Assembly: GCA_012932865.1 (NCBI GenBank)
Contig: SAXG01000007.1
Coordinates: 1,216,601 to 1,280,600 of the forward strand
Direction of reading: 5' to 3'
From: Amylostereum areolatum
Lineage: Eukaryota > Basidiomycota > Agaricomycetes > Russulales > Stereaceae
Length of the DNA: 64,000 bases
Part shown: positions 11,983 to 21,083 of the stretch, piece by piece
Numbering within the stretch: the stretch's first letter is position 1
Layout: the number at the start of each line of letters is the position of its first letter
Notes under the pieces: model-generated
The model's input: only the letters and a program-made list of their open reading frames with translations
What the model was told of the DNA's origin: nothing
Database searches by the model: none
Translations under genes and position numbers: made by a program

Positions 11983-13235
11983 AAACCCTCCTTCTTCTCC
12001 TCCACCTTCGGCTGAGCTTGAAGCGCGTCCATCACGCTTTTCCGATCTTCGGCCGACAGGCTCCTAGCCCAGGCGGTGGGCGTCTCGAACGTCTGTGCTC
12101 GAGTCTCCCGCTTTGGTGGTTCCGTGTACCGGTCCCTCCCCCACATGTCTCGGATGTTCTTCACGTCCACCCTGCAGTCCCGCACCTGGTGGCCATTCTG
12201 TCCGCAGCGGAAGCATCGCCCCTTGATGTCGACACGGTTGACGTCCATTGGCTGACCTTTGCCACCGTGCACCGTGCCGGTTCCATCGCGGCGCCATGGG
12301 ACCTGCCCCCCTTGTTGCCCATTGGACGATCCTTGTCCTTTGGGTTTTTGGTTCTGCACGGGTCCACTGCGCTGGGTCTTAAGGTCCTCCCGCTCCTGTC
12401 GCAGACCGTCGATCAGGATGATGCGCTCTTTGAGGTCCTCATATTTCTGAGGAACGTGACCGCTGTCGTAGATGGAGTCGATGGTCCGATAGTAGACGTT
12501 GTGTTTGAGCAGCTGCATGAGGTGGATAGGGTCCTGCGCCGTGGAGTATCCTGCCTTCCTTGCGAGTTGCTCGAACTTGGCGAAGTATTCATGGGCAGTG
12601 GTACCCTTCGTCTGTTTGAACCCGTCCAGTTCGACTGCGGCACGGTGCTGCTCATTGACGTCGGTGAAGGCCCCTTTGAGTGCTTTGTGGAAGTCCACCC
12701 AGGCGACCATGGCTCCATTGGCCAAGTGTGCATCCTCATACTCGGCCTTCCAGGTGCGTGCTGCCTCCCCCGTCATGTAGGTGAGAATGAAGAGGACTTT
12801 GTCCTTGTCCATCACGAGGTCATCCTCAGCGGCTCGCATGTATTCCTCGCACGACCGCATCCAGTCATTGAAGTCCTCTCGTTTCCCAGAGAAGCCTTCA
12901 GGAGTTTTTGCGTGGACTTTCTTTCGGGGGGGTCTGGCGGCGGCGGCGGCTGGGGCACTAACAGTGACCGCAGGGGGGTTGACGGTGATGGGGGGGGCCG
13001 TGACGTTGACGGTGGGGGGTGGCAGGTTGAGGGCAGCAACAAGCACGGCAGGGATGGCGACCCATTGGCCATTTACTTCCATGAGCCAGGCATCGTCGGT
13101 GCCGTTATTCATGTGTTGGATGGGAGAGCCAGTTTGGCCGATGACAATGTTCCATGTTCCACCGATTTTGGTGCAGTTGGCGAGTTCGGCGGGGAGAGGG
13201 GGTTGGGGGTCGGTGCGGATCCACTGGGCAGCCAT
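11979..13235 (-). CDS. gag: Gag of chromovirus A, with CCHC zinc knuckle
   Basis: 418 codons from MAAQWIRTDPQPP to EEKKEGF, uninterrupted. The N-terminal third is Pro/Val/Ala-rich; the central part (about residues 115-280) has the helical retrotransposon Gag pattern (FSGKREDFNDWMRSCEEYM, VDFHKALKGAF). One CCHC knuckle, CFRCGQNGHQVRDC, lies near residues 350-363 and should bind element RNA in virus-like particles. The frame is open upstream of the Met for about 100 further codons to the ORF0 stop codon, and those codons look coding although they hold no ATG. The stop TGA directly follows a GGGTTTT heptamer that would allow -1 slippage into pol. Confidence 0.92.
   Translation of the reverse strand: MAAQWIRTDPQPPLPAELANCTKIGGTWNIVIGQTGSPIQHMNNGTDDAWLMEVNGQWVAIPAVLVAALNLPPPTVNVTAPPITVNPPAVTVSAPAAAAARPPRKKVHAKTPEGFSGKREDFNDWMRSCEEYMRAAEDDLVMDKDKVLFILTYMTGEAARTWKAEYEDAHLANGAMVAWVDFHKALKGAFTDVNEQHRAAVELDGFKQTKGTTAHEYFAKFEQLARKAGYSTAQDPIHLMQLLKHNVYYRTIDSIYDSGHVPQKYEDLKERIILIDGLRQEREDLKTQRSGPVQNQKPKGQGSSNGQQGGQVPWRRDGTGTVHGGKGQPMDVNRVDIKGRCFRCGQNGHQVRDCRVDVKNIRDMWGRDRYTEPPKRETRAQTFETPTAWARSLSAEDRKSVMDALQAQPKVEEKKEGF
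11982..11988 (-). promoter_or_regulatory. Probable -1 ribosomal frameshift site between gag and pol, copy A
   Basis: On the sense strand the gag frame reads G GGT TTT TGA, a perfect X XXY YYZ slippery heptamer (X=G, Y=T, Z=T) abutting the gag stop. Slipping back one base gives the frame that is open into the protease. The same sequence is at 44121-44127 in copy B. Function is inferred from the motif and frame relation. Confidence 0.65.
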
Positions 13236-13541
13236 GATTGGTTCGTCGAGGTCAGAGAAGTCTTCGTCGGTGACAGGCGGTAGGGCGGAGGCGGCGATGA
13301 GGTTGAAGTCGGCTTCAGTGAGGTCGTCTTGGCTTTCGTTGGCGAAGTACCAACTGATGCCACTTGTTTGGGTTGCTACGAAGGCGACTTCGACAGTGGT
13401 GTCTCCGAGTTGGACAAAGAAGTCGTTTCCTCGTTCAGTGAAGCCTAGAGGGAGGGGATATATGTAGCAGTTTTCGTCCTCAACGTCGGTGTCGGAGTCA
13501 GAACTGGAGTCGGAGCCGTTGAGTCCGAACGAGGGAATTGT

Positions 13542-13943
13542 TTATAAGTGGGTGAGGTCGATGACCTCTGGCTGGGTGAGGTCGATGACCTCTGGCTCTG
13601 GTGTGGGGCTGGGGGTGTTGCCTGGTGTAAGGAGGCGGTGGGTGTGTCGAGTGTCCACTGGTATTTTCTCGTTGGGCGCGTAGAAGGATTTTGGGGGTTG
13701 CTCGAGTTTGTAGCGGTAGGTGACGTATGGGCAGGAGTAGACGTAGAGGTTTCCATTTCCTTGTTCGCTTATTTTGAGGCGATAGAAGTGGATGTCTATG
13801 ATGGAGTCTTCAAGTTCTTCTACACCGAGGGCGACCTTCCAATTGTGCCAGGCCCAAGGGTCTTTAGATTCGTTGATGAGGGAGATGATAGCGTCGTGGC
13901 TGATGGGGATGAATTCTTGTACTTGCGAGCGCCAATCTTCCAT
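13542..13943 (-). CDS. ORF0 of chromovirus A, ending in tandem VIDLT motifs
   Basis: 134 codons from the first ATG (MEDWRSQVQEFIPISHDAI); the frame is open upstream to about 14150 without an ATG. I know no family for it. Visible features are an acidic and aromatic middle (DPWAWHNWKVALGVEELED, YVYSCPYVTYRYKLEQPP) and a Pro/Glu-rich tail ending PEVIDLTQPEVIDLTHL before a TAA. VIDLT is the classical SUMO-interacting motif core, here present twice. The TAA is in the same frame as gag, and the roughly 100 codons between it and the gag Met are open. The ORF is conserved in copy B at 45683-46084 with few changes. It may be a separate protein or the N-terminal part of an extended Gag. Confidence 0.7.
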   Translation of the reverse strand: MEDWRSQVQEFIPISHDAIISLINESKDPWAWHNWKVALGVEELEDSIIDIHFYRLKISEQGNGNLYVYSCPYVTYRYKLEQPPKSFYAPNEKIPVDTRHTHRLLTPGNTPSPTPEPEVIDLTQPEVIDLTHL

Positions 13944-14400
13944 GCACGAGCCCCCAGTCGAAATGGTTACTCTGTGCGGCAAGGGAAGATTTTGTCGAGG
14001 GAAGGTGGTTCTGTTATGAGATCGCAAGACGGTCTGCCTCAGTCTTCTCGACCTGTTGGCTGTCTCTTCGTCTAGGGGACACGAGCCCAAAGACTTCCTA
14101 AACCGCTTTCCTTTCGCCGCTTTTACTCGTTTCCTACACCGAAGGTGCACCTTCTACTGTCACCTCTGAGCTTTCAACTCCTGGTATTGGAGAGTCTCGA
14201 GTAGGTGTAACGTTTCGAGGAAACGTCAAGCCGGCACCGGTATACGTGCGCACGACCACAATGTCAGGGTAACGAGTCGCGTACTCTGGGGGCAACGGTC
14301 TAGGGCGGCACGGGGGAAGAACAAGGTCAGTACCAGACGGGTACTACTACTACTACGCTACAGTACGTAGGGACGGTCGTAGGGTGGTGCAAGAGTAAAC

Positions 14401-14414
14401 AGATCTCGAGCTTA
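14401..14414 (-). promoter_or_regulatory. Self-complementary primer-binding site of chromovirus A
   Basis: Immediately inside the 5' LTR the sense strand reads TAAGCTCGAGATCTG, with no TGG of a tRNA-type site. Ten bases (AGCTCGAGAT) are exactly complementary to ATCTCGAGCT at 14551-14542 in the LTR, which lies about 32 bp downstream of a TATATAAG box (14586-14579), where transcription should start. This fits the self-priming seen in Tf1/sushi-type elements. The mechanism is inferred. Confidence 0.65.
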
Positions 14415-14871
14415 TGTCAGCAACGACTAGTGCGACAGCACCAAGTTACGACAAAGCTGACAGAGGAAGAGGACGACAGAGGGGAGCCGATCAGACACGG
14501 CGACAGACGAGGGAAAGCAAGCAAAGTCGGTAGAATTGACTAGCTCGAGATAAGGAATATGTACAGCGAGAGCGAGCCTTATATACACAAGAGGAGAGAG
14601 ACTTAGGTAAGCAACCAATACACGGCGATCAGTAAGCAGACCAAGTATAAGTAAGCAGTCGTATGTAAAAGAGCACAGCATGAGTCAGTATCGTACAGCA
14701 TGAGTCAAGAGAAAGGAGTCAGACCCGGACCGAGATGAGTCACGTGGGTCCGGGCGGGATATAGATGAGCCGGGTCCGGGCCAAGGTGGAGCCGGACCAG
14801 TGATAAGTCGATAAGTCCTAAAGCGTGTAACCGATGTAAAGTAAAAAGAAAATTATAGACCGTTCATGACA
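14415..14871 (-). repeat. 5' LTR of chromovirus A, with TATA box
   Basis: 457 bp with the same ends as 7368-7825. On the sense strand it holds TGTATATAAG (14588-14579) and, about 30 bp downstream, a CCTTATCTCGAGCTAG start-site candidate (near 14551). GC-rich upstream repeats of GGTCCGGGC and GTGAGTCACGTG type lie in the presumed U3 (about 14720-14810). Confidence 0.92.
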
Positions 14872-15248
14872 ATCGTCCCCTCCTTCGTAGTCTGGATTCT
14901 CTTTCTTTGCTCTTTCTCTTATCTTCTGTCGCAACCTCCCGCTTCGTTTTCCGGCCCGAGGAGCGCTGTCCCTCACTTATTTCCACCCCCACCCCTTCCG
15001 ACGACCCACGTTGTAGTTGTATTGCTGTCACGCTGTCACGACCTGTTTTCCCTACCCTACGTTGCTTTGCAACAATTATGAATGTCTTTGCCATCCATTA
15101 ACTTGGCTCATACCTTGACAATGTCATGAGGCAGTGTTTAATGCAGAAACAATGCTGGAGTGCGCTTGAGGAGGTTTAAAGGAGGATACATCCACCACAG
15201 CCGTGCATCAGAGGAAGAAAATGACGGACTCAGGGATTCTTGACCAGC
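14872..15248. other. No supported gene
   Basis: Pyrimidine-rich sequence (CTCTTTCTTTGCTCTTTC) follows the LTR; no convincing coding frame or RNA gene is seen. Confidence 0.4.
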
Positions 15249-15995
15249 TCAAGACGCCTGTGCCGTCGCTCTTAGATTCTCATCCAGGAAGAGGGACGTC
15301 ACCAACACACACCTTGGGCAATCGTCGTGACCTCCCCCGAAAAGGACGCGACGGGTCATGACGAGGCCGCAACCGCAAGAGGCGAAAAGATCTTCGAATT
15401 CTGAGCAGGAGAGACCGGGAGAAAGGTATGAGTCCATCTTGAAGAATTTGTCCAGCAAGCTTCCTTTCTGGCGCTTTGCTGGTGCCCGGGCCTTGGGTCC
15501 AGCGGAACGATTCGTCGGCAAGTCCTGACCCCCCGCGCTCCGAGACGATTCGTGCAGGATTATTCCAACGACTGAACCCGCTGGGTGATGCTCCACGCCT
15601 GACCAGCCCAGATACGACGGCGGCGCAGAGGCCCGGGTGCTCCCTGCTGAGTAGCCAGATAAGTGGGCGAAGGCGCATTTTTAGAACCTGGATCATACCG
15701 CGGGGAGCATACTTCTTCATGGTGGTGCCTACCGACCTGTAGACTTTCTCTAGGTCCACTGGACGCGGGATGGGCGTCAAGACAAACGTAGCGGGGCAGG
15801 GAAGGTCTCACCTTTGTAACCGCATGTGTTGGTCGCGCATCCAACTACGTACTTCCCGGAGAGCTCTCCGTCGAGGGCCATATATTGAGCGCACTCGACG
15901 TAGCTCCTGTTGGGATCGTCAAGGGAGCAAAGGCAGCATGGTCCGCAAAAATTCGAACTCCGCGCGATAATGGTGGAATTCGGAAGGAGGAACAC
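15249..15995 (-). CDS. Weak: unrecognised cysteine-rich multi-exon gene
   Basis: Three minus-strand fragments look coding. 15995-15812 reads SSNFCGPCCLCSLDD and ECAQYMALDGELSGK and ends at a GTGAGA donor; about 15780-15690 reads PRPVDLEKVYRSVGTTMKKY; 15490-15300 reads KRQKGSLLDKFFKMD and then FEDLFASCGCGLVMTRRVLF with a nearby HDDC. The C-x-C-x(n)-H-x-x-C arrangement suggests a small zinc-binding fold. The exons cannot be joined with certainty, and the upstream segment 16491-16090 (DKLLKYLLLQVKQSVAVDN) may belong to the same gene. I do not know the function. Confidence 0.35.
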
Positions 15996-16099
15996 GCATG
16001 CCTGAAGGCGTTACTGGCCTGTTGATGCTGTTGAGTGGGATACAAAGAACAGCGAAAACCGAACACCAGCAGACGCACCAGCACCACGGGCGAAGATTT

Positions 16100-17193
16100 T
16101 GACAGGTGGGATCGAAGTGCATGATGACCGGGAAGTTATCGACGGCCACGGATTGTTTGACCTGGAGCAACAAGTACTTTAGCAACTTGTCATTCTGCCT
16201 CGCGATCATCACGGCAGTGTCCATGCAGAGGGAAGGCGGTTTAGAGAGCGCATTTATACAAGACCCCCTTCGTCGGTAACCGACGACTTTGTCCCGACCT
16301 GAAGCGGGCGCCTCTGCATGCGATGAGGATCGGAAAATCGGGCTAATAGAGCGCAGCATTACCGCTGGGACAAAGCAGAGGGGGATGTGACTGTACGTGT
16401 AGAAACGGCAAGTCTGCCCTACTTTGCTACCGTTGGCTTTTGCACGGAGCCTTGCGTACCGTGGTTGGCGAGTGCGCAGTTTACTGCGCACGCAGCTCCT
16501 TCTCTTCGAACCACGAGTCCGAACACGAACTTTCAGTCGGCCTGGACTTGAGATTCAGCTTGAGCTGGAGTGCTCAAGCACTGGAGGAGTCATGATTTGT
16601 GGCCTCCGCATAAATCAGGAGCCGCGCTTCCGCATTGGCATGATGGAGGGGAGAGGGATTTGAGCCAAGTTTGAGCGGCCGCCGACACAGGAGCTCACAC
16701 TCAAGGCGTACCGCCAACGTTGAATGACTCGATGCTTGAAGGTTGAGTGCGTGAGCTCTGGCTGCGCGGGTTGCACTTGGAGTCTGCGCGTCTGACGCCA
16801 CACTCCTGCGCGACGCTTCCATCATCGGAAACTGGCCTTCGAATTGAGCTCGCTGATCCCTCAGGACCCTCACCTGATAAGTTTCAAGGAAGCTTTCAGT
16901 CCGGATGTTCAAATTAACCGTACCCAGTCATTGTGTAGTGTGTGGAGGCAAAGGCTCTTTTGTGTCCCGGACGGAACGAGCTTTTTACACATTCCGTTGA
17001 AGATGTAGATGTGTTCGTTGAGGGAGTGCACGAACTCAGACATGTCGCACCGGTGCCGACTGCAACGGGAGCTGTGTTATAGATGCGGAAAGGGTTTGGT
17101 ATGCACAGAGGCGCAGACATGCCTGGTGGGTGAGAGGTTATCCAGAAAAACAAGGGAGTGCTGGACAGTGGCATCCCGTTCTTCCACTTGGTT
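16100..17193. other. Possible upstream exon of the cysteine-rich gene, otherwise empty
   Basis: Minus-strand 16260-16095 is coding-like (MDTAVMIARQNDKLLKY ... DNFPVIMHFDPTCQ). From 16500 to 17193 the frames are short and I see no supported feature. Confidence 0.3.
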
Positions 17194-18091
17194 TCACTTT
17201 CCACCTCCACCTGCGATCGACGATCCTCCACCAAAGCCGTGCTCCTTGAGTTGTAAGCGCTTAAGCCATTGAACGGCAAGAACGCGCCAGGTACAACGCG
17301 GTGCACGAAATTCACGATCTGACGATGCAAAGAGCCTCAAAGGCGCAGTTGTTAGGCTAGGTAACATCCCAGGGGAGAATGCCCAAATCCGCCGCTGACA
17401 CTGAACGGTTCCGCCTGTGACCGCAACGGACGCCCCCTCTGCCCCGCCGGATTGAACCGGCCTGACCCCAAATGCGTCCATCTCCTCGCTCGCTGACCGG
17501 CGGCGCTGCTGATCAGATTGCATTGGTGTCGAGGCGAGAGTTCGCAGTGGAGAATGTGTCGTACCTGGTGTCCGGTGGTGAACGATTCTTCATCGTAACT
17601 GTCCAGAGGAGCCATGCCCGACAGCATTGCCATTCCACGATCCCAGGTCTGGGTGAACTGGTCGTAGGGGTAAGGCAATCCGGTTACGGAGATGGCGTTC
17701 GCTGCACGGAGGCGGCCCTCCTCAAATTCTTGCCGTGTATATTCAAGGCTTCCCTGATCAAGGCATGTTGTTGAGAGTTCGTTCAATTGAAAGGTGTGCT
17801 TACAGTGTACCCTCCACTTCCGGCGGACCCTTCTCTCAAGAAGGGTTCTCCCAGAGCGCTTTCTCTGTGCGAATCGCGGTCCAACAGGGAGACCACGCGC
17901 TCTATGAGCTCCACTTCATACCGGTTTACCTTCTTCCTGGCGGCCTTTAATTTCTTTATCTTTTTTCGGAGGTCCAGAGCTTGAGCTTCCAAGAGATTGT
18001 GAAGCCTCCTCACTTCAGCCTGAGAGGCTTCCAGAGAGGCCTGCAGGGTGTGGAGTTGCTCTGTGGGGTTCGGTGCAGCGTGGTGTGACAT
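17194..18091 (-). CDS. Unrecognised coiled-coil protein, three exons
   Basis: Spliced model 18091-17804, 17753-17565 and 17508-17194, giving 263 codons. The start ATG opens MSHHAAPNPTEQLHTLQASL; residues 10-75 form a long heptad-like coiled coil (QAEVRRLHNLLEAQALDLRK, then a Lys-rich stretch KKIKKLKAARKKVNR). Both introns have GT-AG ends (GTAAGC..GATCAG and GTACGA..CTGATCAG) and keep the frame. Exon 2 reads SLEYTRQEFEEGRLRAAN and TWDRGMAMLSGMAP; exon 3 starts QRRRSASEEMDAFGVRP and ends Gly-rich. The basic segment could be nuclear or nucleic-acid binding. It is probably one of the repetitive hypothetical genes of agaricomycetes; no function is claimed. Confidence 0.55.
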
Positions 18092-20342
18092 GCTTGTGCT
18101 CGTGGAAGAATGGAGGGTGTCCGACGTGGCCTATAAAAGCTCAGCTTTTCAAGTGCGCACAACAAATGGAGTCATACAAAGTTGCCAGTCCGGACCGGAA
18201 GACGGTGTGTCACGGTTCGCCCTTTTGCTCCGCTTTTTCCTTGCTTTCTCGCGCTATCTGATCTCACACCTGTGGATCAATCCCCTTTGATGGCATCGCT
18301 TATGTGCCCCTTGGTCTGTGCACATCCCCTCCCTAGTATATATAGCTGGCCTGCATGTATCTAGTTCCTTAGTCTTTCCTCCTAGTCTTTACCGGCTTAG
18401 AGTGCAATGTACTGTTCTCCCTTTGTTCCCTGATTCCCCCTTCCTCTGAGCCACTGCCTGTGTCGCGACTTAGAAGGCTATTGGATGCATTCCTTAGTCG
18501 GTCGTTCTTGACACGGTGCTATTTTTTCCAGTCAGTGACTCGGCGTGCCAATGCTACAATTGCCGTGTTGTACAAATGGGGTATTATACATTGAGGACAA
18601 ATGTGCCCACGCCCCAGCTTGCGCGCCCCACGCGAACGGTCGACGCACGGACTGAAAGAGGCGGCGGCGACGCATGAAGAGGAAGAGTCCGCGCAAAGTG
18701 TGCTTGACCATCGCGACGAAGCTCGTTCGGCATCGCTTCGATTCTTGATGTTTTCGCTTTGTGTACCTTCAGTACGGTTCCATGGACATCGCCTTGGCTC
18801 GGGGTCCAGACGCACACAGTCCTTCTCAGTGTGAAAGGGATGGGGGGCTTCAGTGTTCATGACGGGAGGTTGGGCGTGATCTATGTGCGTTGAGTGAGTG
18901 CAAAATCTTCACACCACGGGTCCCTTTCGCATACTCTCTGGGGCTCGCTGCGAACCTACCTGCGTTGCGGGATTCCTTCCAGCCATCTTGATCTCATCGC
19001 TCTTGCACGTTGAGGCAGGAGGTTTGAGTGACGAGGGCTTGTAAGCCGGAATCGGGTCACCCGTTGCAAAGACGGTGCGCAATCCCGAGACCGGTCTGCG
19101 CAAAGGCAGTGATCATAATGACGTGGAGGGTGCGGTCGCGTTGGGTCTCACTCGCCCACTTCAGAATGCCGGGCTTCTACGCGCTTTGCATTTTCGCCCT
19201 GCCGCTGTCCTTGTATGCTTCCCGGCGCATGGAGCACGCACAGATTTAGACATGTTTTGTGGGCAATAAAGTTCAATTCATGTAGTCGAAATAGATCCAC
19301 ATGTAGCTCACCTTTCCCGGCTGGTCCTCGTCGTTCCAGGGCTTCAAAAAGTTCAAACGCCCAGCGCGCGCCGCACCGTATCCTTGAGCGGGTATAGCGG
19401 ACAAATTGGCTGACCATTTCGTGTGAGCCAGACGATAAAGTGAGAGCGCTCAGTGGAAGACGGTTCGTGAAGGGGGATCGGAGAGGGACGTTGGTGGATG
19501 TTGGTGTCTGTCGGAGGAAGCCCCGCGAGAGGCACGTGATCGCGTCAGTTGCCCTCCGACATCCACCATCCACAAACCTTGCCCCCTTCCACCGCAATTT
19601 TGACGGCCCCCGCGACGTCCATACCCGCATCTATAGTTTGTCCTACTCGTACAGCCCACCCTTCTTCCGTACTTCCATACCGCCGCATTTAGTCATAGGT
19701 ACTTGACGCGGGATATAAATGTATTTAAAAATTTGAAATTTGAAAAAGCGAGAGGCACGTGATCGCGGGATTCTCAACTTCACTTCTCTCAACCGTATCG
19801 GCACAAGGTGAGTATCTTAGGCTCTCTCGTTTTCTTGGTTGTCTCATAGGTCTGGGAACAAAGGTGACTGACATCAGTCTCTATCACGACCTTCCGTCTC
19901 ACAAGTATTGGTCTCCAGCCCGGGAGTAGTTGCACACACTGGAAATCAAAACAAACACACTGAGGTCCCAAACTCGCCGTAAGCATGTCTCTGCACCTCT
20001 TTTTGGCTTCGCGAGCTGCATCTCATTCTCATCTCAAGCTTCGTCGCACTTCTCAAGCTACGTTGTTTCTGCCGCCCACCCTCCACCACCGTCTGTTGAC
20101 GCAGAAACGCATTCGCGACTATACTGCTTTTTAGCAGTCGCGCGTTTGTTGTGGTGGTGACCTCCGCCGTCGGCCGCGTGGCCCTGCCTTATAATCCGTC
20201 GATTGTCGTCACCCTATTCTCCCTTCAACTATATCGCAACTCGGCCCTCCTTAAAACGATCCAGCTTTCACGCCAAACCCCTCTCCCCACCCTTCACCCA
20301 CAAACCTTCTCGTCTGTCTCACCTTACGCCACCGCCTCCTCC
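18092..20342. other. Sparse region, coding remnants on the minus strand
   Basis: Minus-strand fragments at 19420-19310 (EMVSQFVRYTRSRIRCGARW, FELFEALERRGPAGK, then a GTGAGC donor) and 19080-18960 (TGDPIPAYKPSSLKPPAS, SDEIKMAGRNPATQ before GTAGGT) look like exons of one or two lost genes, but no complete frame can be assembled. TATATATAG at about 18339-18347 is an isolated TATA-like run. A 19-bp motif, GCGAGAGGCACGTGATCGC, occurs at about 19527 and again at about 19748. Confidence 0.35.
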
Positions 20343-21083
20343 ATGCCCTTATCTCCTGCATCTGATTCCCGCTCTCTGCCTCCACCCCCGTCGAACTCTG
20401 AAGACCGGCCCAGGTTTGCCCCTTCACTCCCATCTGTGTATGGAAGTTGACCAATGCACGCTTTTTCGCGCAGTGTTGCCAAGCCCCTCGACCTGGCGTC
20501 ACTCTCGGATCTGGAGAAGGATAACTTCCAAAGGTTCGACCCCCTTGAAGTCCGCTTCCAAGCCACCGACTGCTTTGTTATCGACGAGGCGCCGCACTCC
20601 CGCGGGCTCTTCTACATCTCTTCGCCCAACGCTTTCTGGATTCCCGAGATGCCCTGGCACCAGCCCGGAGACATCTTCACGTACTACAGTGACGGAATGC
20701 TTGGTGTGCACGAATACACGAAGTGGCCGCAAATCTGGGATCCCACCGAGCCCCATTTGGTCCTCGCTCCATTACACCCTTGTGTTTGTGACGTTATTCG
20801 CGACGATTTCGAACGCCTCCGGGTTCCCGCTTCCATCCAACCATCCCCCACCTATCGCAAACCTTGGGCCAACCCCGTCGATACAACTGGCGCACACGTC
20901 CAGTTCTTCTTCCAGGACTTCAAGCCCAGATGGTGGGAAAAAGTACTGGACACCGCCGCGGGCCCTCTCGGCCGCATCGGCGCTGAGCTCCCAGACCTCT
21001 TGAACAAGAGGGTATCGGACGTCTCGTTGCGCGCGCTTGCCATCGCTCAAACTCTCCACTCCGACCCCGACCATCCATCCCGT
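20343..21083 (+). pseudogene. Unrecognised host gene, 5' part, split by the 16.7-kb element
   Basis: ATG at 20343 (MPLSPASDSRSLPPPPS), an in-frame TGA at 20448-20450, and then a long open frame (MHAFSRSVAKPLDLASLSD ... FDPLEVRFQATDCFVID ... GDIFTYYSDGMLGVHEYTKW ... RVSDVSLRALAIAQTL) up to DPDHPSR at 21083, where the LTR begins. Removing the element and one CCGT copy continues the same frame at 37759 with RYVHQQIVRLSRAINKL. Similar proteins occur in agaricomycete genomes as far as I recall, but I know no function. The split and the TGA make it non-functional here unless the TGA is an error. Confidence 0.7.

Larger units (their letters stand above)
7368..14871 (-). mobile_element. Ty3/Gypsy chromovirus, copy A (full length, with frameshifts)
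   Basis: Two LTRs of 458 and 457 bp (7368-7825 and 14415-14871), beginning TGTCAGCAACG and ending TTCATGACA on the plus strand, bound a 6.6-kb interior read on the minus strand. Order in the sense direction: LTR, self-priming site, ORF0, gag, protease, RT, RNase H, integrase, chromodomain, LTR. The chromodomain and domain order place it among chromoviruses, which are known to target marked chromatin. The flanks show no 5-bp target duplication: GTCTC precedes 7368 and ATCGT follows 14871. Five single-base indels break pol, while gag is intact. Copy B at 39489-47013 is nearly identical. Confidence 0.95.

Noticed and set aside
11925..13283. 452-codon plus-strand frame opposite gag
   Set aside because: It is antisense to an intact gag with clear motifs and shows no domain of its own.
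20203..21003. 266-codon plus-strand frame
   Set aside because: Shadow of the host gene frame beginning at 20343/20454, which continues coherently across the insertion.
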